This document shows, one piece after another, positions 41,912-51,242 of a stretch of 64,000 bases of DNA. Under the pieces are notes generated by a model. It worked only from the letters and a program-made list of their open reading frames with translations, was not told where the DNA came from and did not search any database. The DNA lies in assembly GCA_025548565.1 (NCBI GenBank), contig JAJLPB010000019.1, positions 1-64,000 of the forward strand, written 5' to 3'. The DNA is from Rugamonas sp. A1-17. Lineage in GTDB: Bacteria; Pseudomonadota; Gammaproteobacteria; Burkholderiales; Burkholderiaceae_D. The stretch's first letter is position 1. Each line of letters starts with the position of its first letter. The translations under genes were made by a program, and so were the position numbers.

Positions 41912-44900
41912 ATGCAAACACCTTGGTACGAACCTTTACGCAATATCATCAGCCTTGGCAGCCAGAAGCAACGCATCAGCAACATGGGCGAGTTGGCTGC
42001 ACAACGGCGCCAACACCTGGGCCAGTTCTTCACGCCAGACCACGTCGCAGCGTTCATGTGGCGAATTGTCGCTGGCTGCAAGTTCAACTCCATCTTCGAC
42101 AACTCGATTGGGTCAGCGCGTTTAGTGCAGTACGCCGACCCTGCGAAACATTCGATCTACGGAGTCGACGTGCACGACGGCACCGTCTCGCAAGTGAAGG
42201 CGGTCATACACGAAGCAGGGTTCACCTGCGACATTCTCCACGCAGGCATGGAAGAGATTCATCCCAAGGGCATGGACCTGAGTTTGATCAATCCACCTTT
42301 TTCGATTCATCTCGAATCCGCTTTGATGAAACCGTTTCGCGGTATCACCAGGATGGGTCGCTTCGGCCCGGACAGTTCTGCCATCAGCGAGGAGTATTCG
42401 CTGATACAGGCACTGGAAGCGTCCAAGGTCGTTGTCGCTCTTTTGCCAAGCACCACCGCCGAGTACTTTACGAACTTCGATGGCTGGAATGTTAAGCAAC
42501 GCTTGCGCGCGGTCTTCCATCTGCCTCGCACAACGTTTGAAGATGAGAACGCCAACGTATCAACGTCAATCGTGGTCTTCGGCGACTACAAGCACGCCTT
42601 CAAGGTGCATGTGGAAACCATAGTGGACTGGGAACAGCAGATCCCTGATCTCAAGTTGGCCGAAGCATTCAAAGACCGATACGAAAAGCCAGCGCTGCGC
42701 CACAAGAAGCTCGACGCAAGCGAACCCACTATCACTTTGCCCGTCACCGGCGACAATCGAGTTCATGTCGCACTCGACGGCCGTCGCATCAAGCTCAAGT
42801 ACTTCTGTGGCTTCACCCAAGCGAGGGTGGCAAACGCAGTCCTGGTCAAGCGCATCTTCACGTCTGATCACAACCGGCTTCCTGCAGGTGTGAAATACGG
42901 CGGCGAAGGAGCGCTCGACCTTGAGGTGCATCTTATGCAGCATGACCCGCTTGCGTCATTCGAAGAGCTCTTGAAAAAGATCTCGGACAATGGTGGAACG
43001 CCTGTCGTACCTGACATGGTAAGAGCTGCGATCGAGCGCCGGCACAAAGAGAGCATGCGCCAATCGATGCCGTTGTCGCACACCATTTGGAGTCGCGGCG
43101 CCGGCCAGACCGACGTGCTGAACGGCACGGCTAAAAAATCGCACAACGTAGACCCGGCAAAATGGGTCTCGCCTGTCATCAAGCAGGGGGAGTTGGTAGA
43201 GTTTCGCAAGAATGCAGCTGGCACTTTTAGCTACACGAAGGCGGGCAAAACCTACGACATTACGGCAGACGATCTGGAAGAAAAATTCACACTGGACGGC
43301 GTATCTGAAGGTTGGATCGAAGTTCACTCCGGTCTACGCAAGGCGTATCCACAGCACGCCGCCATGTTGGCCAAGCGTGCAAAGACGCTCGGCATGACAG
43401 ACTGGCTGACCTGGGACTTCCAACTGGATGATGCGATCGAGCTGACGATGAAGCCACGTGGTGCAATAGGGGCCTGGAAACAGGGAACCGGTAAATCTCG
43501 TTTGGCAGCAGCGCTCCTTCAACTATCTGGCATGAAGCATGGCTTGATGGTGTTGGAGAGCAGGCTCATAGCGGAAATGGTCGATCAATTGAACAAGGTC
43601 GATATTTCAACGGCCGAAATCAACATCATCGACGAACCCGAAAAGCTATACACACTCAAGCGCATCAACCTCATTTCCTACGAACGTTTGCGCATGCCGG
43701 TCGGCGATAAACCCAAGGACACCTATGCAAAGCGCTTGCGCCGCCGCATTGGCATTCTGGTGGCTGACGAGGGGGAGAAGCTGTCAAATACGGAGAGCGA
43801 CCAAACCCGCGCAGTATGGCAGGTCAGCGCAAAGAAAAGGTACATCTTAACCGGCACGCCTATCGCAAATTATCCGCGAGACAGCCATGGCTTGATGCTG
43901 TTCGTGGGGGGAGATGCTACCGCAGCCCAACCATACGGCTATCGCCGAGGTCACCTGGAACAGAACTGGATCTCCACGATGCAGTATGCCAAACGGGGTC
44001 TGGACGGTATCAGAGACAACTTCACCGTGTTCGACTGGGTATCTCACGAATTCGCCGACAGTCTCCGAGAGGGCGCAAAACGCGAAATTCCGAAGATCGC
44101 CAACGTGGAGAAATTCCGCGCCTGGCTGGCACCGTTGGTCAAGCGTCGCCTCATAGAGGAGCCTGCCGTGGCCAAGCACATCAAGATGCCTGCCGTACTC
44201 GAGGAGACAATTGAGTTGGGCTGGGAAAAACAGCATCTAGGCCTATACCTCAAGACGGCAGATGATTTCGCAGACTGGTACCGAAACAACGACGGTGAAC
44301 GCGGCAACAATCTGGCAGTGCTGCTTGCGAAACTGCAAGCCGTGCACAAGGCATTGAACTGCCCGCAGGAATGCGACGGTGACCATCGGGGCTACACAGG
44401 CCTGACCACCAAGCAGGAAGCGGTGCTTCAGAAGTTGGAAAAGATTGCGGAGAACGGCGAGAAATCGATCCTGTTCGCTGAGAATCCAGCCACGGTCAAG
44501 TTGTTGCATCGGGAACTCAAAAAACGTGGTGTGGGTTCGATTCCATTTCACGGCGGCATAACGATAAAGAAACGTGTCGAGGAAAAGAACGAGCGCTTCC
44601 GTAATGGTGACGTTCCCCATCTCCTGGCAACTAAGGCAACGGCGAAGTCAGGTTACAACGAACCCCAAGCTGACTACGTTCTGTTTTACGACCAGTCGTG
44701 GAGTCACCGCATCATGAACCAAGCTATGTGCCGACCACTACGACCTGAACGTACTAAACCACTGAAGGTTCTTCACTACATAGTGGAGGGATCGCTTGAT
44801 GCCTATCAGGCACAAATGGTGGCGTTCAAAAAAGATTCCGCTGACGCGGGCCTTGATTGGGCAACTCCAGAACTCGACGGTGTGGAGTACCTGCATATGG

Positions 44901-44992
44901 GAACGATTCTTCAGCGCTTCGTTGACGACCTAGCCAAGATCAAGGGTGTCAGGTCCTGCGACCTGCGCAAGTACTTAAAGGAAGCCGCTTAA
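41912..44992 (+). CDS. Adenine methyltransferase-SNF2 helicase fusion
   Basis: 1026 aa, CAGGAGAAG before the ATG. N-terminal N6-adenine methyltransferase: GQFFTP (near 38), SAM motif SIFDNSIGSARLVQYAD (60-76), and the catalytic NPPF (127-130). C-terminal SNF2-type motor: Walker A GAWKQGTGKSRLAAALL (about 520), DEGE in place of DEAH (GILVADEGEKLSN, about 615), ILTGTPIANYP (about 646), and motifs V-VI (TKATAKSGYNEPQADYV, then QAMCRPLRPERTKP, about 936). It resembles phage P1 DarB, an anti-restriction protein with the same domain pairing. Probably modifies or protects DNA during transfer, or acts in defence. Confidence 0.88.
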   Translation: MQTPWYEPLRNIISLGSQKQRISNMGELAAQRRQHLGQFFTPDHVAAFMWRIVAGCKFNSIFDNSIGSARLVQYADPAKHSIYGVDVHDGTVSQVKAVIHEAGFTCDILHAGMEEIHPKGMDLSLINPPFSIHLESALMKPFRGITRMGRFGPDSSAISEEYSLIQALEASKVVVALLPSTTAEYFTNFDGWNVKQRLRAVFHLPRTTFEDENANVSTSIVVFGDYKHAFKVHVETIVDWEQQIPDLKLAEAFKDRYEKPALRHKKLDASEPTITLPVTGDNRVHVALDGRRIKLKYFCGFTQARVANAVLVKRIFTSDHNRLPAGVKYGGEGALDLEVHLMQHDPLASFEELLKKISDNGGTPVVPDMVRAAIERRHKESMRQSMPLSHTIWSRGAGQTDVLNGTAKKSHNVDPAKWVSPVIKQGELVEFRKNAAGTFSYTKAGKTYDITADDLEEKFTLDGVSEGWIEVHSGLRKAYPQHAAMLAKRAKTLGMTDWLTWDFQLDDAIELTMKPRGAIGAWKQGTGKSRLAAALLQLSGMKHGLMVLESRLIAEMVDQLNKVDISTAEINIIDEPEKLYTLKRINLISYERLRMPVGDKPKDTYAKRLRRRIGILVADEGEKLSNTESDQTRAVWQVSAKKRYILTGTPIANYPRDSHGLMLFVGGDATAAQPYGYRRGHLEQNWISTMQYAKRGLDGIRDNFTVFDWVSHEFADSLREGAKREIPKIANVEKFRAWLAPLVKRRLIEEPAVAKHIKMPAVLEETIELGWEKQHLGLYLKTADDFADWYRNNDGERGNNLAVLLAKLQAVHKALNCPQECDGDHRGYTGLTTKQEAVLQKLEKIAENGEKSILFAENPATVKLLHRELKKRGVGSIPFHGGITIKKRVEEKNERFRNGDVPHLLATKATAKSGYNEPQADYVLFYDQSWSHRIMNQAMCRPLRPERTKPLKVLHYIVEGSLDAYQAQMVAFKKDSADAGLDWATPELDGVEYLHMGTILQRFVDDLAKIKGVRSCDLRKYLKEAA

Positions 44993-45060
44993 CCGCGACA
45001 AATTCGAAACAACAGTTCTCCCTCGCCAAACACGGGGGAGATCCATTTGAAAAAACAACC

Positions 45061-45300
45061 ATGAAAAACTCAACAGAAGCAAATATCATCATCGGAGACG
45101 GCGTGCTGTCGATTGCCAGAAGCGGGCAATCGAAAGTCGTCGTCGCCAACATACTAGGAACCACAACCGAGGAAGGAAACCAGTGCTGGTATGTCGACCG
45201 GCTCGTGCATGCTCCGCATGAAACGGAACTGGGAGACTACTTCGTGAGCGGCGCTATCTCGAGCAAGCTGTTTAAGCCTGCGCCAGCACTGCAAACATGA
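45061..45300 (+). CDS. Small hypothetical protein, 79 aa
   Basis: Follows the fusion gene by 68 bases, with a TCTCCC/GGGAGA leader hairpin between. MKNSTEANIIIGDGVLSIAR then SKVVVANILGTTTEEGNQCW, beta-rich and compact. Function unknown; terminators follow. Confidence 0.6.
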   Translation: MKNSTEANIIIGDGVLSIARSGQSKVVVANILGTTTEEGNQCWYVDRLVHAPHETELGDYFVSGAISSKLFKPAPALQT

Positions 45301-45307
45301 AACCCCA

Positions 45308-45362
45308 TGCCCCCGATGTTGGGGGGCAAAGTTTCAACCCGGCCTTGTGCCGGTTTTTTTTT
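45308..45362 (+). terminator. Two hairpins ending in a T9 tract
   Basis: TGCCCCC/GGGGGCA (45308-45328), then CCGGC-CTTGT-GCCGG (45339-45353) followed by nine T. The second is a strong rho-independent terminator for the DUF4942-like/methyltransferase/79-aa unit. Confidence 0.85.
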
Positions 45363-45503
45363 CGTCCCCAAAAAAATTGACCTGCCAACATATCCGAATG
45401 CACGAAGGCAGGCCAGTGCACGAGGTAGTCTCAGCTTGGAAAAGCTATGCTGCCAAATTCAGACGTTATAGGGAATTCTCGGTTGGCGCCGTCACCAACT
45501 CCG

Positions 45504-46142
45504 TCAACGTTCACTGGATGCGCCAGCCCGCGCGGTGTCCTTCTGGAGTCGCTCAAGCACCTGGTTCAGTTTCACACTGTCGCCCGACTCATATGCCGGC
45601 CAAGGAGCAAATGGTTGGGCAAACGGATTTCCCAACACAACGCTGGTTGGGCATCGGTAGTTTAAAGAACCTCCATGGCGACGCACCAAGAGATACTCAC
45701 TGGCGCAGTTGATGTCTGCCTCCTGCGCAAGGTCGGATGCCATCACTCCGGTACCGGCCTTGTCCCAGAAGAAAACCAAATGGTCTAAGGCCGCTCCAGC
45801 AATGTAAAGGTTGGCCAACGCACACATCACCCATAGATCCCGGCGCATGAAGCGGACACGAACAAAAGCCAAGTTGCTCGCCAGTAGCATGCCGGTGACC
45901 AAACCAGCTATGCCGCCGACGAGAAACCAAGTCGGCGCCTGGTTGGAGTCGGACAGCTTCCACACTGACGAGACAAATACCGATTGGAGAAAGCCGACTA
46001 AAAGGGGGACTGCAGAGAGCAAGCCTAGCGCATTATTCCGCGTTACCCGAACGGCAGACGCTTCGTTCAACCGGAACATAACAGCAAACATGGAGAAAGC
46101 AGGCACAACTAACGCTATCAAAATTGCGAAAATAAATACCAT
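45504..46142 (-). CDS. Membrane protein, 212 aa
   Basis: GTGGAG before the ATG at 46142 (MVFIFAILIALVVPAFSMFA). Four hydrophobic segments (the last LWVMCALANLYIAGAALDHLVF), then a soluble C-terminal domain with two cysteines. Inner-membrane protein; function unknown. Confidence 0.6.
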   Translation of the reverse strand: MVFIFAILIALVVPAFSMFAVMFRLNEASAVRVTRNNALGLLSAVPLLVGFLQSVFVSSVWKLSDSNQAPTWFLVGGIAGLVTGMLLASNLAFVRVRFMRRDLWVMCALANLYIAGAALDHLVFFWDKAGTGVMASDLAQEADINCASEYLLVRRHGGSLNYRCPTSVVLGNPFAQPFAPWPAYESGDSVKLNQVLERLQKDTARAGASSER

Positions 46143-46177
46143 TCCAACTCCACAAAAAACGTTGTCACACAATCGAC

Positions 46178-46918
46178 TTACGATCGTCTCAAATTCGGAT
46201 TATATGCCGGCAACAACTCAATAAGTGCCATGTCGTACCAGACACGCATTGTCGCCGCTTGCGGGATGCCGTGCCGTTGCGAGATGCCTAGGGCAGTCTT
46301 CCATGGATCGCTACCAGGCTGCTGTTGCGCATAGCGAAGCACCAGATCAGCAAACTTCGAGAACTCAGGGCTAAGTCGAAACCTTTCAATCCGATCCTTG
46401 GCATGTAGAATCGATCGCGACCACATCCAATGCATTCCCGCAGCGCCGTCGAAGCGATAGTCTTCGGCCCCAGGCGATGGGTAGTCCCACGCCGCATTGG
46501 GGGCCGCCTGCGCCAAGTTAGGCTTGGGCTGGACGGGAATCCCAGAGCCGCGATGTAAGGCGGAGGCGTTGACGGGCAGCGGCACATTCTCGATATGCCC
46601 CCACTTCTCGCGAATATACTCAACAAAGCGCGCGGTATTTTCCTGCAAGACAACGCGCTCCTCATCGGTCAGGCGTCGACCGGTCCCCGATCCCCAGTGA
46701 GGCATATGCGGTATTGCAGAATGGCCGTACAGGTGCTTAAAACAACCTGATCCAAGAACCACGAATTCGCCGGCATCTAGGACTACATGAATCTGCTTAT
46801 ACACCGACCGACCACAGCCCTCCGCCTGGCAGACGACACTATCGGCCTTGTCGACCTCAACGATAGCGAGAAGGGTTACATCCCGCGCAGGCGAAGGTCC
46901 AGTTGCCGCGCCGATCAT
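46178..46918 (-). CDS. Zinc-finger-like hypothetical protein, 246 aa
   Basis: GAGGTG before the ATG at 46918. The first third has SVVCQAEGCGRSVYKQIH then VVLGSGCFKHLYGH, a plausible C-x4-C...C-x2-H zinc site. The rest (SKFADLVLRYAQQQPGSDPW) is soluble with no motif. Possibly nucleic-acid-binding. Same strand as the membrane gene downstream. Confidence 0.6.
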   Translation of the reverse strand: MIGAATGPSPARDVTLLAIVEVDKADSVVCQAEGCGRSVYKQIHVVLDAGEFVVLGSGCFKHLYGHSAIPHMPHWGSGTGRRLTDEERVVLQENTARFVEYIREKWGHIENVPLPVNASALHRGSGIPVQPKPNLAQAAPNAAWDYPSPGAEDYRFDGAAGMHWMWSRSILHAKDRIERFRLSPEFSKFADLVLRYAQQQPGSDPWKTALGISQRHGIPQAATMRVWYDMALIELLPAYNPNLRRS

Positions 46919-46982
46919 GGTTGCACCTCGTTTCGGCTAACGAATGAGGAATTAATTTTGCACATTGCGCCTAGATGTTCAT

Positions 46983-47144
46983 TCAACGAGGCAGTTCGTC
47001 GGCAAGGCAAACTTCGGCGCCAGCTTTGCGGAACGAGTCGGCCATTTCAGGCGGTATTGCGTACCAGCGGCCGTCGCCAATCCTCGCCCACATCGCTTGC
47101 TGCTTTTCACCCGGCTCCCCGGAAATTGCATTGTACTGGCTCAA
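46983..47144 (-). CDS. Small protein, 53 aa (TTG start)
   Basis: GAGGA before a TTG at 47144 (MSQYNAISGEPGEKQQAMWA), continuing ARIGDGRWYAIPPEMADSFR and ending VCLADELPR. The composition is protein-like throughout, unlike the other five frames. A perfect 9-bp hairpin lies just upstream. Function unknown. Confidence 0.5.
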   Translation of the reverse strand: MSQYNAISGEPGEKQQAMWARIGDGRWYAIPPEMADSFRKAGAEVCLADELPR

Positions 47145-47162
47145 GTTGCTGTCCTCTATGAT

Positions 47163-47183
47163 GGCCTGGCAGTTTGCCAGGCC
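47163..47183. promoter_or_regulatory. Perfect 9-bp hairpin before the 53-aa gene
   Basis: GGCCTGGCA and TGCCAGGCC around GTT, 19 bases upstream of the TTG start at 47144. A second stem with a T-rich tail (minus strand, 47193-47215) precedes it and may be a terminator of whatever lies upstream. Confidence 0.5.
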
Positions 47184-47422
47184 CTACCACTGAAAATGCC
47201 CACTCAATGGCGGGCAATTGTTCTAAACACGGGGAAGCAAGGGGTCTCGATTGCAGGACTGGGCAACCGAATTAACTTTTCTCTAGCTTACTGCCCACTA
47301 CGAATCTCGGCTCCGGACGGCGGTTGATCCAAAATAAATTACCGAGCAACAACATTCTACCTGATCCGTAAACAATATCTACCGTCCCGTCCAAGGCTCA
47401 AGGCGACACGATAGCGTGCGTG

Positions 47423-48334
47423 CTAAGAGAACCTGCCCAAGCTGTCATCGGTGGCGATGTAAGCTGCTGCCGCCCCAATAGAATCGCTTTGCGCACTATA
47501 ACCTGTGCTGACATGCGTATTGGTGCCTTCTGCAGGACGAGAGGAACTATCCCGCCAGCTCGAGTCGTCGAGCGAGTTAGAGCTGCTGTTTACAGATTCG
47601 TCATGGTGGTGACGATGGTCAGAAACAGCGCTAAGAAGCATAGTTCGGAAACTGGTTGGAATATCGGTGACCAGGTAAAACAAGATATCGAAATCGTCAT
47701 CATCCGATGAAGACGATACTGCGTCGCGATCTTGACAATGCGCGCGCGAGTTCGGATATCCGCCGCTGGATGCTGCATGCCTCCGTCCGGCAAACCGCGA
47801 TGTCCCTTCTTGGGATCGTTGAATGATTCGCCCGACCTCGATCGATACCTGAGGCGGAAGTAACGCGTTCGATTGAACCGCCTCCTGCAAGAGTTTAATT
47901 AACTCCTGACTCTGCACCACCTTTGCGCCCGTTGCAGCCATCTCCTCTTTGAGCGCATAGATTTCGGCATCAATAGCAACAAGGTCTCCGTGCTGATTGC
48001 GGTCCAAATAGCTGGAGAGTTGGGCGTGTAGAAGGAAGAGGGCACGCGAATATCCGGCCGTCTCAAAAATTCCCAGGAACTTACGATTTTCCGCAAATGC
48101 CTGCTCAACAAAATCCGTAACAAACCGTGGAACTTCCTCACGGAGCAAGCGCAATACCTTCGTATTGATCGCCGGCAGCATGAGATCTTCGACAGTCCGA
48201 GATAGGTAGGCCTGGCGCTTACGGGTGAGGGCGGACAACTGCTTCTGCAAGCGCTCGGAGCGTTGCTCGCCGGCCGCAACGGCGCTCGACAACGCTGCGA
48301 TCGCCTCGTCAATTTGATCCGATTTGTGTGCCAT
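47423..48334 (-). CDS. Coiled-coil protein with low-complexity tail, 303 aa
   Basis: AAGGAA before the ATG. N-terminal coiled coil (EQRSERLQKQLSALTRKRQA), helical core, and a Ser/Asp/His-rich C-terminus (SSSSDDDDFDILFYL, HRHHHDESVNSSSNSLDDSS). No membrane segment. Lies 12 bases downstream of the glycosyltransferase-like stop on the same strand, so probably cotranscribed. Function unknown. Confidence 0.6.
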   Translation of the reverse strand: MAHKSDQIDEAIAALSSAVAAGEQRSERLQKQLSALTRKRQAYLSRTVEDLMLPAINTKVLRLLREEVPRFVTDFVEQAFAENRKFLGIFETAGYSRALFLLHAQLSSYLDRNQHGDLVAIDAEIYALKEEMAATGAKVVQSQELIKLLQEAVQSNALLPPQVSIEVGRIIQRSQEGTSRFAGRRHAASSGGYPNSRAHCQDRDAVSSSSDDDDFDILFYLVTDIPTSFRTMLLSAVSDHRHHHDESVNSSSNSLDDSSWRDSSSRPAEGTNTHVSTGYSAQSDSIGAAAAYIATDDSLGRFS

Positions 48335-48346
48335 GTATATTCCTTG

Positions 48347-49273
48347 TTAGATGGGAAGAGCCTCGTCTTCTCGACGACTGGCAAAATATGATTGGAAATA
48401 CTGCTGCAAGCCTGGTTTCTCCATCCCCGGCGCCCACTCAAGAGGAGCACCTGGAGCAGCGTGCAGATCAGTCCACGGGTTGAATCCCAGGTCCGTGATT
48501 TCATGCATTCGCAGAAAATAGCGCCGGTTCACAGCGTCGCCGTGCCAGAGGTGGCGAATCTGACCGGAAACAACGCCGAGGCTTCCGTGAACCAGAGCGT
48601 AGAACCGATCACTCCATTCTTTGAAGTGGCTGATCTGTGCATGGTCATGCTTCAACGCATTCTCAATGCAGAAATTGCAGTTACCGTAAATGGAGTGGCT
48701 CATGAAGTGGTCCGCCGAACCAGATACCGCGGACTCGTATAAACCCACGTTGTCGAAAATATCGCGATGCATCGCCCAGCCGTAGCCAGTATGACCGTGG
48801 AGGTCATAACGACCAGCATCAAGCAACGCCGGCTGCTCGCCCATCACCGACGCAAAGGATCGGCAAATGTCAGGCTCATTTGCAACTTGATTGCCAACAT
48901 CGAGTCGTAGACAAGTCTCAAACACTTGGGCGACCTTGTGGCGTCTCATGACGGACAGGAGATCGCCTACCCATTGCGAATTATCAAAGAGAATATCGCA
49001 ATCCAGCCAAGCCACGTATTTACAACTGCGGGGCAGCCACGATGCCGCTAGGTTAAGCAAGCGCTCCTTCTGCCAGAGCAGCGCCTGTGAGCGAACCTGG
49101 ACTACGTCCAAGCTAGCGGGCAATTCAAAAGGCCCATCTCCAAACGCGCATTCCACGGTAATACAAGGAACCTTCGCTCGCTGCATTCCGTCAATAAACA
49201 GGTCGTAGTTCTTGCGACGGCTCAGGTAGCGACATGGGTTGAAATAGGTTGTTATGACAACAAGCTCACTCAT
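48347..49273 (-). CDS. Glycosyltransferase-like protein, 308 aa
   Basis: Starts at the ATG at 49273 (MSELVVITTYFNPCRYLSRR). It has a GT-A type fold: VVITTYFNPCR at the nucleotide-binding start, KYVAWLDCDILFDNSQWVG with the DxD metal motif, and a Trp/His-rich acceptor region (HGHTGYGWAMHRDIFDN). It transfers a sugar from a nucleotide donor, probably to a glycan or protein. No membrane segment. Confidence 0.65.
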   Translation of the reverse strand: MSELVVITTYFNPCRYLSRRKNYDLFIDGMQRAKVPCITVECAFGDGPFELPASLDVVQVRSQALLWQKERLLNLAASWLPRSCKYVAWLDCDILFDNSQWVGDLLSVMRRHKVAQVFETCLRLDVGNQVANEPDICRSFASVMGEQPALLDAGRYDLHGHTGYGWAMHRDIFDNVGLYESAVSGSADHFMSHSIYGNCNFCIENALKHDHAQISHFKEWSDRFYALVHGSLGVVSGQIRHLWHGDAVNRRYFLRMHEITDLGFNPWTDLHAAPGAPLEWAPGMEKPGLQQYFQSYFASRREDEALPI

Positions 49274-49479
49274 ATTGATGCAATAGCCTTCTTGGGATAA
49301 TCGGACAATACCAATTGTAGCGAGGAAAGTCGAAACGCAAACCAGTCTGCGCCACGGCAAAAAATGATTCGAACCACTTAGCACTTGGCCTGGCGTCGGT
49401 ATCGGATCCGCGTTTTCCCTCGCCGAATTACGCACCCATTATTTTTCCCTGACAACCACAACGAGCTAGAATCCATCCC

Positions 49480-49629
49480 ATGACGCCCAACGAACTTTGG
49501 ACAATTGGCATCGCCGGCTACGCGGCGGCCATCTCGACATTTGTACTTGGTTGCGACGCCTACAAATGGCTGCACTCTGGGCCGAAGGTAAGCTTGAGAT
49601 CTAGACCGGAGCAGGTCACATCCCGTTAA
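49480..49629 (+). CDS. Small membrane protein, 49 aa
   Basis: MTPNELWTIGIAGYAAAIST then FVLGCDAYKWLHSGPKVSL: one membrane helix with a positive tail, like the head of larger membrane proteins of mobile elements. No good ribosome site; may be truncated. Lies in the 530-base gap between divergent genes at 49273 and 49804. Confidence 0.4.
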   Translation: MTPNELWTIGIAGYAAAISTFVLGCDAYKWLHSGPKVSLRSRPEQVTSR

Positions 49630-49723
49630 ATCAACAGCTTGCAGAAGTATTTGAGTTTTTTTACACGAATCCCGGCCGCCCCTCTTCAAGCCACGTGTCC
49701 AGGATGCTACGGTACCAACAACC

Positions 49724-49734
49724 GTAGTTACTAC
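49724..49734. promoter_or_regulatory. RHH operator-like palindrome, copy 1
   Basis: GTAGT-T-ACTAC, 11 bases. A near-identical copy lies at 49780, 56 bases on, before the RHH gene. Confidence 0.5.
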
Positions 49735-49779
49735 AACATTGACACGGCGACATTTTGGCTTCATGCTCGCCTTTCATAT

Positions 49780-49790
49780 GTAGTAACTAC
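49780..49790. promoter_or_regulatory. RHH operator-like palindrome, copy 2
   Basis: GTAGT-A-ACTAC, 14 bases before the ATG at 49804, so it could cover the ribosome site or promoter. Confidence 0.5.
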
Positions 49791-49803
49791 AAATGGAGTC
49801 CAG

Positions 49804-50844
49804 ATGAGTAGCGTTCCTTTTTCCCTGCGCCTGTCCAAGACGCTATCTGACCTGGTCAATGCCTTGACCGAAAAAACCGGGTTGAGCGCCCCTGATGCAG
49901 TCCGCGCGGCGATTGTGTCGGCGCATGGTGACGCATACCGCCTACAGGTCATCGACCGGCTTCAGCAGCCGCGGGAGGTGCTCAAGCGAGTGCGCGATCA
50001 TTTCAAGGACAATCAGGTCCGTGTGGAGCCGGTAGACTATTCCGCCCTGATGTATTTTTGGCACTGGGCCTACATGAGCGGGGACGGTTACGCCAATCCT
50101 GCTTACGTGCTGGTCTTGCTCGACATCACGGGGAGCTTGATTACCGAGTTACAAAAAGTCGCCGCCCCATTTGATTCTCATCATGTCCGCTCGAAGCTAG
50201 GACTTGAGGAAGGCGAGTCGTTTGTCGATGGCATCGCGCGCGTCAGGCAGCAGTTCGCGGCGAATCCGTCAGTCAGTTGGGCCGAATGGATCACGCGCCC
50301 GCTGGAAACGATGGCCGACGACCTGCAATATCTCGATCGCGCAGCGATCGGGCGCGTGTTTCGCATGCGAGTCGAGCAGGTGCTGCCAGTCGCTGTGCTG
50401 GGCGCGAAAGCGGGCGTCGACGACGACCTGGTCGACTGGGACATGAAGGCGCTTTTGCCACAGGCGGTGCGGTTCAAGCTGGGTGGACTGTCGGTGGCGC
50501 TGATGGCGCATCCAATGGCGATCGTCATCGAGGAGGGGCACCACTGCTTTGCATTCAAGCAGGAGAGCGTGCTCGGCATCGCGACGGGCATCGCCGGCGG
50601 CGCCTTCGCACGCATGATGGCGCCCGACGCCGAAAACGTCTGGCCGCATGGCCGCTTCCAACTGACTCAGTTCGACGCGAGCCGGTTTCAAGGCAAGGTG
50701 ATCGTGCACGAGCACGGCGGCTATCGTTTACATTTTTCGGATGCGGAGTTTCAGCAATTCATTTCGACCCTGAGCGCTCAGTTTGCGCAACCGGCCTGGG
50801 CGTGGGTGTTGAAGCGGCACCGCGATTTACGCGGCGACCGCTAA
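49804..50844 (+). CDS. RHH-type DNA-binding protein, 346 aa
   Basis: Starts at the ATG at 49804 (MSSVPFSLRLSKTLSDLVNA), AATGGAG upstream. The first 45 residues look like ribbon-helix-helix: FSLRLSKTLSDLVNALTEKT then LSAPDAVRAAIVSAHG. The remaining 300 residues (helical, with LLPQAVRFKLGGLSVALMAH and MAIVIEEGHHCFAFKQ) are unassigned. Two palindromes lie upstream, so autoregulation is likely. Function of the C-terminal part unknown. Confidence 0.6.
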   Translation: MSSVPFSLRLSKTLSDLVNALTEKTGLSAPDAVRAAIVSAHGDAYRLQVIDRLQQPREVLKRVRDHFKDNQVRVEPVDYSALMYFWHWAYMSGDGYANPAYVLVLLDITGSLITELQKVAAPFDSHHVRSKLGLEEGESFVDGIARVRQQFAANPSVSWAEWITRPLETMADDLQYLDRAAIGRVFRMRVEQVLPVAVLGAKAGVDDDLVDWDMKALLPQAVRFKLGGLSVALMAHPMAIVIEEGHHCFAFKQESVLGIATGIAGGAFARMMAPDAENVWPHGRFQLTQFDASRFQGKVIVHEHGGYRLHFSDAEFQQFISTLSAQFAQPAWAWVLKRHRDLRGDR

Positions 50845-50985
50845 GTACTACCCCGAGAGCCGTACCGCGAACTGATTATTGCGCGGAGAGTGTTCTACGA
50901 AATTTCCATTTCCCAATGGGTGAGAGAAGCAAAATAAAAGGGGAATGACGATCACGGCACCGGTCCTTTAATCAAGAGAATTTAC

Positions 50986-51216
50986 ATGGCAAAGTACAAC
51001 ACCTGCATTGAAAGCAGGATAGTTCAAGTCGAGGTTGGACAGCATTGGCAATCCGCTGACGGATCTTTAGCAATTCAAAAACTTAATATTCGCATGCGCG
51101 ACAAGCGTCCATGGGTTTGCGAAGTGGTTTTTACTAGAGCCCCAGAAGGGATAGGTCTTAAACGGGAGCTTCGAATTCATAATTTCAGTACTGCTGGTAA
51201 GTACGTCCGCACTTAA
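50986..51216 (+). CDS. Small hypothetical protein, 76 aa
   Basis: AAGAGAA before the ATG. Beta-rich (IVQVEVGQHWQSADGSLAIQ, KLNIRMRDKRPWVCEVVFTR), with one Cys. Head of a possible plus-strand operon up to 56014. Function unknown. Confidence 0.55.
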   Translation: MAKYNTCIESRIVQVEVGQHWQSADGSLAIQKLNIRMRDKRPWVCEVVFTRAPEGIGLKRELRIHNFSTAGKYVRT

Positions 51217-51242
51217 TACCGGAAAATTCGAACACCTGTTTC

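Noticed and set aside
45811..46224. Plus-strand 137-codon frame across the membrane-protein gene
   Set aside because: Lys/Thr-rich shadow; the minus-strand frame has four clear membrane helices and a ribosome site.
46787..47327. Plus-strand frames in the 46.8-47.3 kb gap
   Set aside because: Composition is not protein-like; the minus-strand 53-aa TTG frame explains the coding signal there better.
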